From: Pleurotus ostreatus/Saccharomyces cerevisiae fusant
Lineage: Eukaryota > Opisthokonta
DNA: 64,000 nucleotides
Assembly: GCA_024196135.1 (NCBI GenBank)
Contig: JAMQCK010000030.1
Span: forward strand, 62,001 to 126,000
Reading direction: 5' to 3'
The first letter of the stretch is position 1. Every line of letters starts with the position of its first letter. Shown piece after piece: positions 43,493 to 54,136 of this stretch. Made by a program: the position numbers and the translations under genes. The notes under the pieces are model-generated. The model was not told the DNA's origin, made no database searches, and was given only the letters and a program-made list of their open reading frames with translations.

Positions 43493-44383
43493 CTAGCTAA
43501 GCAAGTCGTCCAAGAAGTCTTCCATCTGTTCTTTCTCTCCTTTCGGAGCCCTGGCTTCTGTAGGCAATGCTGGTGCGTTGATGTAGTCTTTCGCTGCGTC
43601 GACTCGAATTAGTGGAATTTTGAGACTGGTTATCGGACAATTAAGCCTACCAAATTCCTGATCCCGCGCCTTGGGGATGATTGGCTTGCTCTGCAGTCGA
43701 TCCGGCTTCGCCTTGAATCGTGATTTCAGTTCTGCACCGGCGAAAGAAAATCAGCGAATTATCAGGCGCTGAAAGAGTGGTGCCACCTCTCGTTGCCTCA
43801 AATGCAGCCTTCTCTCTCTTCAACTCTTCCAACTCTTCGTCCCACTCCACGGTTTGTATTTTGCCTTTTCGTAAGGCAGGATCACTCTGCATATGCCTCC
43901 CCGAGCCGACTGTGGGCGCGATGGTGTGATCCACATCATCGTCGTCGACTGGCTTCTCGTAGACGGGTCCGCTCGCTTCATCCAACTTCTGTCGCTCAAG
44001 AAGCGTGGTGATGTCAACCTCAGGCTCGAGGATGGGCTCCCCTATCGAATTTTGTGAGTCCTTTGTTATCGCCACAAACTGAGCAAACGCTGACCATCAG
44101 AGTCCAGCTCTGGTTCTTCCTCCTTATACCTGTCAGCATTGGTCCCGAGCTGCCTACGGGAATATTTCTTCCGTTCTTCCTCGGCCGCCTCTTCCTCTTC
44201 TGGGGTTAACGGTGCCTCTCCTTCCAACAATAAACGAGTTCCAAATTGTGCAGGCCTGCCTCGCCCACCGCGACCTCTGGCTCTGACAGACTTGCCAAAT
44301 CCTCCCCTTGGTTTGTGGCTGCCTCTGCTCCGCATGCCGCGGCCGCCTCTGGGCGTAGATGTAGAGGGCGTCGGCTCCGACAT
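43493..44383 (-). CDS. hypothetical RGG-rich conserved protein
   Basis: The ATG at 44383 gives MSEPTPSTSTPRGGRGMRSR, an RGG/Arg-Gly-rich N-terminus (VRARGRGGRGRPAQFG), then LTPEEEEAAEEERKKYSRRQ and LGTNADRYKEEEPELDSDG. After an intron comes DITTLLERQKLDEASGPVYE, then DHTIAPTVGSGRHMQSDPAL and the coiled-coil-like VEWDEELEELKREKAAFEAT. The last exons give ELKSRFKAKPDRLQSKPIIP and the acidic end QMEDFLDDLLS. No membrane or signal segment. The RGG region suggests RNA contact, and the conserved short C-terminal helix may be a docking motif; I cannot assign a family. The nearby Rho GEF is divergently transcribed from a 211-bp shared promoter. Confidence 0.6.
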
Positions 44384-44594
44384 GATGATGGTTGTTGTTG
44401 AACTTCCTCGGGCGTTGCCGAAGTCCACGACGGCAGGCGGCCCGACGCGGTCCCCTCGCGTGCGCGCGCGTCCACGGTCTGGAGATTGGTGTCACTGTCA
44501 GCACTGCATCATAGATCAGCGCCTCTAACTCGCGTCTCCAAGTCTTGTGCTAGTGTGGAACCACTCACCGCTTCTCCTTATACCATCACAGTCG
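44384..44594. promoter_or_regulatory. short divergent promoter shared by the RGG protein and the Rho GEF
   Basis: Only 211 bp separate the two ATGs, so 5' UTRs or promoter elements probably overlap. No TATA box was seen. Confidence 0.4.
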
Positions 44595-47500
44595 ATGCCC
44601 GCTTCACGACCGCACATCAGCATCCCCCCTGGCGCGCGCGCTCCCGAGAACCCCAGCCCGTCCTCCAGGCCTTACGAACCCTACGCGTTCGAGGTCGTCC
44701 CGCCCCAGCAGCCGCGCTACGATGATAGCGAGTACGGACTCATGGCTACGCCCGTCGGGCGTCCCCTCTCCCAATACGACCTGCCGGACTTCACCATCTC
44801 TAATGATCGTGAGCACGGCCACGGGCTTAACCGCCCTACCACCTACTCCGCACAGTCTAGCGGTCACGTCGCGTTCCCCGAGCCACAATTGTATCGCTCG
44901 GTATCCCAACAAGGCGCGGGACGGTCGTTTGGCACTGCAGGGAACGAGATGAGACGACATCGGCCCAGCCATAGCGAGGCATACGTCAATACCGGCAATA
45001 CCCCAACCAGCATATCGCGCAACGAATCTACGGCCTCGTTCCTCAGCGTGGACTCGTTCAACGATTACGACTCTATATCCGGAGACGTGAGTGTCTTTCG
45101 ATCGGCGTCTGCTGGTTGCTCATAGCATGGTGTAGTCCTACGAAGAACCGGCATACTCTTACGACACTCACGAACCATCCGTTTACGACCGCTCGGTAGA
45201 CTCCCTGTCTCAGGACCTAGCCGATGTATCTCTCGACTCCGAAGAAGGACTGCGACGGTTCCAGAGTCACGAACTTGCTGGACCTGAGGAGGAATGGCAC
45301 AGATTGGTCCCAGAAGCTGCACGCGAAGCTCTGGGGAACGATGAAGTCCAACGCCAGTCCGTCCTATTCGAGATTATCAAGTCGGAGAGGGACTATGTAT
45401 CGGACCTAGAGGCCGTTCGCGATGTGCGTAGTCCGTCTCCCGAGCACGCCCTGTACTCATCCCACCCTCAGGTCTACATCGAGCCGCTAAGCGCCGCGAA
45501 TCCCCCCATCATCAAGCCCGAACTCCTCAAGGGCTTCATCAGCCAAGTTTTTGGCAACGTTGCCCAGATCCTCGCGCACCACCAGCTCATGCTCGCCGCC
45601 CTCTTCGCCCGTCAGCGCGAGCAGCACCCCCTCATTCAGAGCGTCGCCGACATCATCCTCGATACCATCCTCAAGGGCACCTTTCGCACCGCGTACGAGA
45701 CGTACATCAAGCACTACCCGCTTGCGGAGGCGCACCACAGGAAGGAGCTCAACCGCAACTCGGACTACCGGCACTTCATCCAGTCTGCGGCGTCTGATCC
45801 ACGGATACGCAAGCGCGACCTCGTCACCTTTCTATCGCGACCTGTTACGAGATTACCCCGGCTGAACTTGTTGATTGAACAACTGCACAAACTCACGGAG
45901 CACGCATATGACCATCCTGACCTTGATACCCTTCCAACGATATCCGGAATACTGAAAGACTTCATAAAGGTGGGCCCAATGCGAAGAATTACCTGCGCCA
46001 TGTCTGACAAACCACAGAGCACGCAACCAGGCATCGAAGCAGCGGAGAGCAAAGTCAAGTTCTGGGCTCTCTGTGAGAGTTTGGTGTACCGGAAGGGCGA
46101 GATCATAGTGTGTATGATGATTGACTGGGTGAACACTCTTGCTCACCTTCTACAGGACCTCGACCTATACAACGATAACCGGACGCTAGTCTATGCCGGT
46201 CCCGCCTCGCGCAGAAACCGCCAGGACGCGACCTTCTCTGGCTGGACCGAGCTCTACGTCGCCCTCCTTGACCACTACTGTGCGTCTTCCCTTCCTTCAT
46301 CTCTCTCCCTCCACCATCCCTAACCCCACCCAGTCTTCCTCACCCGCGAAGAAAAGCGGCCCAACGGCTCCATCAAGCACTACATGGTCTCCCGCCCCAT
46401 CCCTCTCGCCTACCTCCGCCTCGGCTCCTTCAACGGCGCCACCGAGTCCCGGCGCATCCGCGAAGAAAAGGGCGGCCTGCTCGACGGTCTGCGCTCCCGC
46501 ACGGAGATCCTCTACCCCTTTACCGTGTACCACGCGTCGAACAAGATGAATCGGAGGTACACGCTGTATGTGGGGAGCGAGGCGGTGAGGCGGAAGTGGT
46601 ACGCGGCGTTTGTGGATACGCTGGCGGTGTATAGGGCAAGGGCGGAGGGGAATATGGTGAGTGGGGTGATTTGGTGTGTGTGAGTGGGATGGGTCCTGAT
46701 AGGGATGCAGTTTTTCAGTCCGCAGAAGCTGTCGGAGGGATACTTTAGGATAGCGGCGCCTGGGGGTGCAACGACGATGGGCCGGCTTACTGGCGGTGCC
46801 ACCGGTGCTGCACCGTTCGGTAAGGAAACGTCCACACTTCCGAGATACTTCATATTCACACCAGATGCCTAGATTCGAACGGGCGAAAGTACCTTGCCAT
46901 CAGCTGTCCTTCAGGTGTTTACGTTGGCCATCGAGGCAGAGAAGGTGAGGTCGCACCATCTGTACTCACCCGCTAGCGACTCACCTATCACCAGACTTCC
47001 GTCGCGTCTTGCCCTTTAACAACGCCTCAATTGCAGCGATATCACGCCTGAACGGCAAGTCGTTCAACCGCTTCGTGATCCTCCACGACGGTATGCTCTT
47101 CTCGTACGCCCTGGATATCCTGGCAAGGGTGGCCTTCGGCGAGGCTACGGCGGAAGTGCTCGACGCGTCGCTGCAGCGGATAGCCGGTCAGGATAGCAGC
47201 ACGGTCTTGTTCTTCCGGATTGTTGTGGTGGGGTCGCGGACGTTATGTGAGAGGCTTTCCAGTCATCAGGAGTGGCAACTGACTGATGATCATATAGTGC
47301 TCTATGCAGCGAAGAAGCTTCTACAGGTCTCGCTGACCTTGCACGTACTGGAGGTCATTGACTCGCCCGAGGCGGTGCTTTCGCCGCGCAGGAGCGGAGG
47401 GTCAAAGCATCCGTCGTCCTTCCGGCGCTTCGGCGAGCCGGGCTATGTACCCAAGGATGCGCACGATGTCACAGCGCTGACGAAGACTGTTGGCATCTGT

Positions 47501-48099
47501 ACGACAGACGGAATCGTCATTGTGAACCCGACAAAGTGCGTTCTCCTTCGTCATGCATGGATTTCAGCTGACCGTTCTGCAGCCTCGCCAACTCCTCCGC
47601 TACCGTCGTACCCGACTTCAGCAATCACAGTACCGACCTCGCCATGGGCTTGCTGAAGACCAAAGTCGAGGACGCACGCCCCCTCGGCCTCGTCCCCTGC
47701 GGCTCTTCCGAGCTCCTCGTCGTCTACGACACCCTCGGCTGCTACATCACCCGCCACGGCGAGCCCGCGCGCAAATCCGGCTTCATACGCTGGGAGACGC
47801 CCGCCACCTCCTTCGCCGCGCGCGGCGAGCACGTCCTGCTCTTCTCCCACAACTTCATTGAGGTGCGGAACAAAGGCACGGGGAAGCTCGTACAGACGAT
47901 CGAGGGCGCGGGCATGCGGATGCTATACGCGCCGTCGGTGGGGGAGAAGGAGCCGATTTTGGTGGCGATGAGGGGGGATAGGAAAGCGTCGGACAGTATG
48001 GACGACAAGATTGTCGAGCTGGTGGAGACGGCGGAGCTGTCGGCGTCCACGACGTCACCGCCGCCGTCCGCGGCGATGTGGGAGGATTGGGATCTGTGA
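44595..48099 (+). CDS. ROM2: Rho1 guanine nucleotide exchange factor, Rom2 type (DH-PH-CNH)
   Basis: Activates Rho1 in the cell-wall integrity pathway at the cell cortex. The ATG at 44595 begins a disordered N-terminus (MPASRPHISIPPGARAPENP), with repeated Tyr/Ser-rich segments such as DSYEEPAYSYDTHEPSVYD. The DH domain starts RQSVLFEIIKSERDYVSDLE and includes LLKGFISQVFGNVAQILAHH, YETYIKHYPLAEAHHRKELN, FLSRPVTRLPRLNLLIEQLH and HPDLDTLPTISGILKDFIK. The PH domain includes SGWTELYVALLDHYFFLTRE and MVSRPIPLAYLRLGSFNGAT, ending RKWYAAFVDTLAVYRA. The C-terminal CNH domain is built from VTALTKTVGICTTDGIVIVN, LVPCGSSELLVVYDTLGCYI, RHGEPARKSGFIRWETPATS and VEVRNKGTGKLVQTIEGAG-like strands. Order and length (about 1,000 residues) match Rom1/Rom2. 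Confidence 0.9.
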
Positions 48100-48417
48100 G
48101 GAGAATTCTTGCTTTGCTGAAGTTCAACGCTGCGCTATCGTAGTTTATTTGCTAATTTATACTACTTGTTCATCTTCTTCAGACCTTGTAATACCCGTGT
48201 ATACCTACGTAGAATGGATCCACACTTTTATGCACGCAGTAGATCCAGCACTGAGCAGCCGCGGAGACCTCGGCGTGACGAGGCAAGCTTGAAGTCAGGC
48301 TTCCGGCCCGGACTGCGCGCGTCCACGCCACAAATCATCTCCACGTCAGCCTCAGCGGCGCGTCGCGTCGAGACTCGAGCCCACCGCCTTGTCCCCTCCC
48401 ACCACTGCATTGCGAAC
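48100..48417. other. intergenic between two plus-strand genes
   Basis: 3' flank of the Rho GEF and promoter of the PDI gene. No other feature was seen. Confidence 0.4.
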
Positions 48418-50042
48418 ATGAGATTCGCATTAGCACTAGCCGCGCTCTTCACTGCTGTCAGCGCGTCCAATGTCATTGACCTGACGCCCGAGAACTTCGA
48501 CAGCGTCGTCGGGCAGGGCAAGCCTGGTCTCGTGGAATTGTGCGTGGTCGTGGTGTTTGTGGAAGTATAACGTGCTGACTGAGATTATGTAGCTTTGCGC
48601 CTTGGTGGTGCGTATGGCTTCCGACATAGCAGAGGGGATGGGGAGCTCACATTCCATCCCTCATTTAGCGGTCACTGCAAAGTGCGTTGCTTATATCATT
48701 GCATCAGTGTTAGCAAGACTGACCCTGTCAATAGAAACTCGCCCCTACCTACGAGGAGGTCGCGGACGCGTTCTCCAAATCCAAAGACAAGGTCTACGTT
48801 GCGAAGGTTGACGCCGACGCACACAAGGACCTTGGCAGCAAGTACGGTGTCACCGGCTTCCCCAGTACGCTGTCGCATCATCTTGATACATTCCCTTGCA
48901 TGCTGATACACATCCTTAGCTCTGAAGTGGTTCAACGAGAATGGCGAGGCCGAGCCGTACGAGTCCGGTCGTGATTTGACGAGCTTGGTTAGCTTGTACG
49001 TGGCCCTGTCCTATACTTCCTGTGCATGAGACTGACTGTTGGCTTCGTAGCATCGAGACCAAGTCCGGTGTTAAGTCCAGCATTCCTCCCCCGCCACCAC
49101 CTGCCTACATTGTCTCCGACGCGAGCGACTTTGACGTCGTTGTCCTCGATGAGGGCAAGGATGTGCTGGTCGCATTCACTGTAAGCCTAGACTCGTCGCG
49201 TCGACGGTGGATATCAGCTAATGTGTGCGAAAGGCTCCTTGGTGTGGTCACTGCAAGCGCATGAAGCCCGAGTTCGAGAAGAGTGAGTATTGACGAACAT
49301 TCTCCTCGTCCCTCCGAATACTAAGCGTGTTGAATAGCCGCCAAGACCTTCGCTTCTGAGCCCAACGTGCGTATCCATCTACCTTTTCCTTTTTGCTTAC
49401 TGACGCCTCCTAGTGCATCGTCGTCAACGTCGACGCCGACGACGCCAAGAACCGCGACCTCGCCACCAAGTACGGCGTCTCCAGCTACCCCACGCTCAAG
49501 TTCTTCGGCCGCGGCGCAGAAGCCAAGGCTGAGCCCGAGGCGTACACCGGTGGTCGCACCGAGAAGGACTTCGTCGAGTTCCTTAACGAGAAGTGCGGGA
49601 CGCAGCGCGCGGTCGGCGGCGGCCTCACGGACCTCGCTGGCCGGCTGCCGTCACTCGACGCGCTCGCGGCGAAGTTCCTGTCGTCTGCGGCGGACCTGCG
49701 CTCGTCGGTGTACGATGAGGCGAAGGCGCTGGCGGAGACGCTGGGTGCGGCGGCGAAGCCGTATTTGAAGGTCATGGAGAAGGTTGCGAATAGCTCGGAG
49801 GAGTACTTGGCGAAGGAGCGCAAGAGGTGAGTTTGTTCATGGCTTGTCTGTGAGCCTATGCTGACTCTTCTCCCAGGCTCGAGTCCATCATCTCCAAGCG
49901 CAACATCGACTCCAGCAAGCTCGACGAGATGAAGATCAAGATCAACGTCCTCAAGGCCTTCGTTGAGCAGAAGGCAGAAGAGGGCAAGGAAGCCGCGGAG
50001 GAGACGAAGGAGAAGGTCGAGCGCGAGGCGGCGGAGTTGTAA
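48418..50042 (+). CDS. protein disulfide isomerase with two thioredoxin domains and a P5/ERp38-type C-terminus
   Basis: ER-lumen oxidoreductase for disulfide formation. The ATG at 48418 gives the signal peptide [16 protein letters not shown]. Domain a reads [20 protein letters not shown], then FAPWCGHCK rebuilt across the intron 48613-48661 (TGGTG|CGGTCAC), [20 protein letters not shown] and [10 protein letters not shown]. The second thioredoxin domain has [39 protein letters not shown] and [12 protein letters not shown]. After that comes an all-helical ERp29-like domain ([20 protein letters not shown] to [12 protein letters not shown]). Two CGHC sites and this helical tail match the fungal ERp38/TigA type. 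The C-terminus ends KVEREAAEL rather than HDEL or KDEL, so ER retention must use another route or a weak AAEL-type signal. Seven or more short introns interrupt the gene. Confidence 0.9.
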
Positions 50043-50111
50043 GTTCAGAGCTTACAAGCCTTATATGTGTAAGGTATTGTACCTAACGCTGCATGATCAT
50101 GACTATCATGG

Positions 50112-50759
50112 ATGGAACAAGCTTATGACTGTCCTTTTACTCGGTGTGATGTTCTGGAGGAGCAAGACGAGGACCTCACGTATCTATTGACCGTGCAGGT
50201 GCTCGACCTTGGGAAGACTATCAAGCAAATTCAATGTCATCGATCCCAACATCCCGATATGAACGATCCCTTGACCGCAATGCGACATGCTATCGGGACG
50301 ATGTTCCGGGTCTTACGAGGATAAGTCTGTCCAGCGCAGAGGTAAGGGGAACCTGTTCTTCTAGTCTCCTCGCTTTCTGCGCGTTCATGAACGTTCGCAG
50401 ATTGACCTCGTCTACCTCGCACCGGTGCTGGCTCAGTGTGCCGTCGCGTCGCGTGCAAATCTCGAAGAACAAGCTTGCGTCGCTATCGGAGCTTAACCGC
50501 GTCTACATCGTCTTGAGCAATGATCGCGCTCTCGCACCGACCTCAACTGTGACCGACCGTGACAAGGAGGCCACGATGGTGATCGCCCACCCTTCCCTCC
50601 GCACGGCGCCGCAGATAGCTGCCACTTCGGCGTTTGATTGCCTCGCGGCAACCCCATGATCGTCGAAGGCGTTAAGCAGCTGCAAGATGGCGTTAGACAA
50701 GTCGAAGACGACCCCGCGCAGCGAGCTCAAGTGTTTGAAGACGGGGGTGAGGCCAAAGC
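50112..50759 (+). other. coding-like fragments of uncertain status
   Basis: In the gene-poor zone after PDI, several short plus-strand frames look protein-like: DVLEEQDEDLTYLLTVQVLD at about 50150-50205, a possible splice joining RISLSSAE to IDLVYLAPVLAQCAVASRA (donor about 50341, acceptor about 50400), and MIVEGVKQLQDGVRQVEDDP continuing AQRAQVFEDGGEAKAP to a stop at 50759. They are plausible pieces of one gene, but frame breaks prevent a full model, so this may be a relic. No family was recognised. Confidence 0.25.
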
Positions 50760-51519
50760 GCCCTAATCATGCAAGTTCGCTGCCTAGCCAAGAAGGCACT
50801 CATGTCCGCGCTATGTGGGCGCCAGCTTCATCGACTTGCTGCGGGCCCGATACCCTCGGGCAAACTCAAGCACAACAAGCGCTCGTCGGAGCCCAGCAAG
50901 CGCCCGCGCGCCTGCGGTAACGAGTTACTTGTGGGCGCAACGCGCCTGGTGGCCATAAAGCGTCATGCGGGCTGACGTTGTGGGTCCACTGACAGATTGC
51001 AGAAGGCGAGTGTGCATACACAATCGGCTGCGGGGCTTCACAAGGTCCCGCTCCCGAACCTTGAGTAGGGCTTGTGAACCTTAGTATTCGACTCGCGGGC
51101 CTCGGGATCGGCTTGTGGGCCTCAGAAATCGGGCGCGAATCCTGTCCGGTGCTTATATACGGCCCGCGCGATGGCATCGATGGTGGTGCATCCAGGTTCT
51201 TTTACGACTTGTTTCGGGGGAGGCTGACAGCTGGATAACCTCTGTTGATTCTCTGACGTGCCTACTTCGCTGGCTGCTTCTATCGACGACTCTTACGACC
51301 TGCCTTCGACGACCACGACGACTTCGGGCTCAACGACCTACGGTAAGCCAGCAAGCCATTGGTAGCCATCCCTCTCCTCCTGCTCACCGTCCCTCCCAGA
51401 TCTCATACGCCCCGTATACGCCAGCTACGACCCTTCAAACCTCCCACGGCGCAAGCTCTCCTCTTACGCCAAAGCTCCCCCTTATTCGAGCATCTCCTGC
51501 CCAGCCGACCGGTCTGTGG

Positions 51520-51603
51520 GTCCCTCGGAGCGGCGTATTGGTCCATCGGAGCAGCGTGTTGGTCCATCGGATCGGTGTGTTGGTCCCTCGGAGCGGATAA
51601 TCA
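51520..51603 (+). repeat. four tandem copies of a 21-bp unit
   Basis: Units begin at 51520, 51541, 51562 and 51583, each starting GTCCMTCGGAKC; adjacent copies differ at a few positions. The period is a multiple of three, and one open plus-strand frame ending at a TGA at 51639-51641 translates it as GPSERRI, GPSEQRV, GPSDRCV, GPSERII. This could be a fragment of a repeat protein: an upstream segment (YDLIRPVYASYDPSNLPRRK) joins in frame through a plausible intron ending near 51400. Confidence 0.8.
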
Positions 51604-52295
51604 ATCGCCTGGGTACCTCGAGCCTTCTGGGTGGCCGCTGAGTTCGGCGAAGACGCACCGGCGCTCGCGCGTGCAGGGCACAGGGACGCAGACTTCCGTA
51701 GGTGGCGCGGCCAGAACCTCCGTCGGAGGGCGTGCTGATGATTGAGGTCCGCAGGATAGCGGCGTCATATACTCCGACATATACCTCGGAGGGAGCACCC
51801 TTTTCGACTTCCGGCATCCATCGCCCTTTGGTTGACGGAGTGCCTATAGGCTTTGGGAGACGGCATTCCAGCCGCGGAGGACAGGAAAGATCGCATCCTC
51901 AGCCGGGCACACTCGCAGACTTCGGAGCACAGCGCGCCCATAGAGTCTTCGGCAGCTGCGTGGCCATAAGACTTCCGAGCGCCGTATTCATAAACCTTAG
52001 GTGCGCGGCGTGGTCCTCCGACTCCCATCTATCATGCGATCCGACCTGTCGTTGACCCCATTCGACCGGTCTTCTATCCAAAGAGATCATCGCTGACGTG
52101 TGTGGGTGCAGGAATATACATACCCGCTGGTCGTCCTGAGGGTGTCTCTTCCGACACTCACTTGCCCGTCGTCCGGTACACGGCCCATCCTTGACGAGCT
52201 CCTCACTCGGTCGTGCCTTCGACGCCTTGAGCGTTGACTCTACACCCTCATCGAATACTTGGATACGCGTCATCCATCGACGCGCACCCACCGGC

Positions 52296-52432
52296 GCTTT
52301 TCTCGCGATCGTTGAATCGTTCTCACCTCGATCCCTGTCTTCGAGTCATCAGCCGCTTTTCCACCTTTGAATCATCGACTGCTTTTTCGCCGTTGAATCG
52401 TCCATCGCCTTCTCACCTTCGATTCGCCCGCA
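52296..52432 (+). repeat. degenerate tandem repeat of about 28-36 bp
   Basis: Four imperfect copies of a pyrimidine-rich unit with the core CTTTT(C/T)...TTGAATC(G/A)T (variants GAGTCATC, TTGAATCATC, TTGAATCGTCC, TTCGATTCGCC). No continuous frame was recognised, and it lies in the distal promoter region of the EEP gene. Confidence 0.5.
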
Positions 52433-52650
52433 TTGCTTCCAAATCAGCCCCATCGCCACAAATTGTGCCCTCACCCATATAATTTGCGCCCTGGCCTCGA
52501 ACTCGCTCTTGCCATTGCTCTTGCCATTTGTTTTGTCCTCGCCACTATCTTGTTGTTACAATCGTCTTCGTCGTTGTCTTCACCGTCATCATCTGTTTTT
52601 CCTCACCTTGCCTTAACCCTCTCCTCCACCCACAACCCACAACTCACCCA

Positions 52651-54136
52651 ATGAACATCTTCGCCGACGTCAACCCCTTCCTCTGGCGCAGCGCGTACGT
52701 CAAGCCCGTCGACGACTCGGACATCACGCCCGTCATCCCGAGCGAGATCGAGGGCGTGAAGGTGTGCCGGTGGCGGGAGACGAAGGGGAAGTGGTCGCAT
52801 TTGCCGCAGGTGAGTGATTAGTGATTTGTGGAAGGAAAAAGGGAAGAAGAGGGATGGGAGGTGGGGAGGGGGGAAGAGGGCTGAGGAGGGGTGGGGAGAG
52901 GGAGAGGGAAGAGGAGGTGTTGGGAGTGGCGAGCGCCTCACGGCATAAATTTCCCCTTCCGGTTACAATCTTGCAGACCACGTTCTTTGTCGCTTAAACC
53001 AATCATTGCTCAGGGACGACACACTGACCTTTCACCAGGCATCCCTCAACGCACGCGACCCGCCCTCGGACGTGCGCCTCATCACCTGGTGCATGGACGG
53101 GGAGGTCAGAAATCATAATCTCAGCCTCGCGACTGCGATTGCGAAAATCGCAGAGGTGCTTGGCTGTGGCGAGTCGGACTCGTCCGGCGGGTCGTCCGGC
53201 ACGAGTCCGAGCGACTCGAGTGATTCGAGTGGCACGAGCCCGACTGATTCGTCTGGAAGCAGCCCTGTCGATGCATCTGGTGGCAGCGCCGCGCACGGTA
53301 GAAGGTCCGAGTCGCGAAGCAGACCACCGGCTGGCTCGCACGGTAGAAGAGCTGAATCGCGCAGCAGACCACCAGCCAGCTCGCGCAGCAGACAGCCAGT
53401 AGCCAGCACGCACAAGCGAGGCAACACCACCTTCGGCAGGCCCCCTCCCTGCGTCATCTGCCTGCAGGAAGTCTCCGGCGCCGCGCTCGAGCGCGTGCTC
53501 GTGAACCACCCCTGGGTGCGCGCCTACTTCTGCCTCCTCCCCCACGAGCGCAAGAAGTGGCCCGAGGAGGCCAAGTTCGGCAACGTCACCCTCGTCTCGC
53601 GCGACGTGCCCGTCGAGGCCGCCGCCGTGCTCCGCTTCGGGCGCAGCGCGATGGGCCGCTCCGCGCTCATCACGCACATCTGGCTCCGCGGGGCGCGCGT
53701 AAGGGAGGGCGCGACGGAGAGGCGCACCCTGCGCGTCGCGGTGATCAACACGCAGCTCGAGGGGACGCAGCCGCCCGGGCGGGACTACAGGCGGAAGCAG
53801 CTCGAGCTGCTGTCGCAGTTTCTGAGGGTGGAGGGCGTGAATGGGGGCGTCATCGCGGGGAATATGTACCCTGAGGGGCCGGGCGACCACGACCAGCCGG
53901 AGAAGGAGCTGAAGTTGAAGGATGCTTGGAAGCGGGGGAATAACGACCCGGCTGGCGCTACCGTTTTCGACAAGTACGGCTTGCCACCAACGCGGCACAG
54001 CAAAATCCTCTCCCAACCGCGGAGGGGTCTCAAGGTCGACGAGCCCAAGCAGTTCGGCATCAATGTGAAGTGCGAAGACGGCTCGCTGTGTTCTGAGCAC
54101 TGTGGGCTGATCTCGACGATGCACATGTTGAAGTGA
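52651..54136 (+). CDS. TDP2-like endonuclease/exonuclease/phosphatase-fold protein with altered active site
   Basis: The ATG at 52651 opens MNIFADVNPFLWRSAYVKPV. An intron of about 229 bp (52810-53038) leads to the EEP domain. TDP2-type motifs appear in order: RLITWCMDGEVRNHN where TDP2 has TWN, then an inserted Ser/Asp/Arg-rich region, CVICLQEVSGAALERV with the intact LQE metal-binding Glu, KFGNVTLVSRDVPVEAA, SAMGRSALITHIWL, LRVAVINTQLEG, GGVIAGNMYPEGP where the GDxN motif would be, LKDAWKRGNND, and CSEHCGLISTM where SDH is SEH. The overall fold order and SAMGRS/INTQLEG wording support the TDP2 branch, which removes 5'-tyrosyl adducts left by topoisomerase II. Several catalytic residues are changed, so activity is doubtful. 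The inserted region (about residues 80-165) is low-complexity. Confidence 0.75.
53294..53383 (+). repeat. 45-bp tandem duplication inside the EEP-like gene
   Basis: Two copies, 53294-53338 and 53339-53383, encode HGRRSESRSRPPAGS and HGRRAESRSRPPASS. The duplication keeps frame and falls in the low-complexity insert of the gene. Confidence 0.85.

Larger units (their letters stand above)
50760..52650. other. gene-poor stretch with short repeats
   Basis: About 1.9 kb without a supported gene. It holds the 21-bp tandem repeat at 51520-51603, a degenerate TTGAATC-containing repeat at about 52296-52432, a TATA-like TTATATAC at about 51156, and GC-rich degenerate stretches around 51050-51130 and 51900-52000 in which GGGCCTCGG/TCGGAGC-like words recur. 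The last 150 bp form the promoter of the EEP gene. Confidence 0.45.

Noticed and set aside
51156..51240. TATA-like element followed by an ATG at 51169
   Set aside because: The frame from that ATG closes after a few codons and no intron extends it convincingly.
53003..54124. 373-codon minus-strand open frame opposite the EEP-like gene
   Set aside because: It is a shadow of a GC-rich, strongly biased plus-strand coding exon. The translation is Arg/Ala/His-rich without family features, while the plus strand encodes recognisable EEP motifs.
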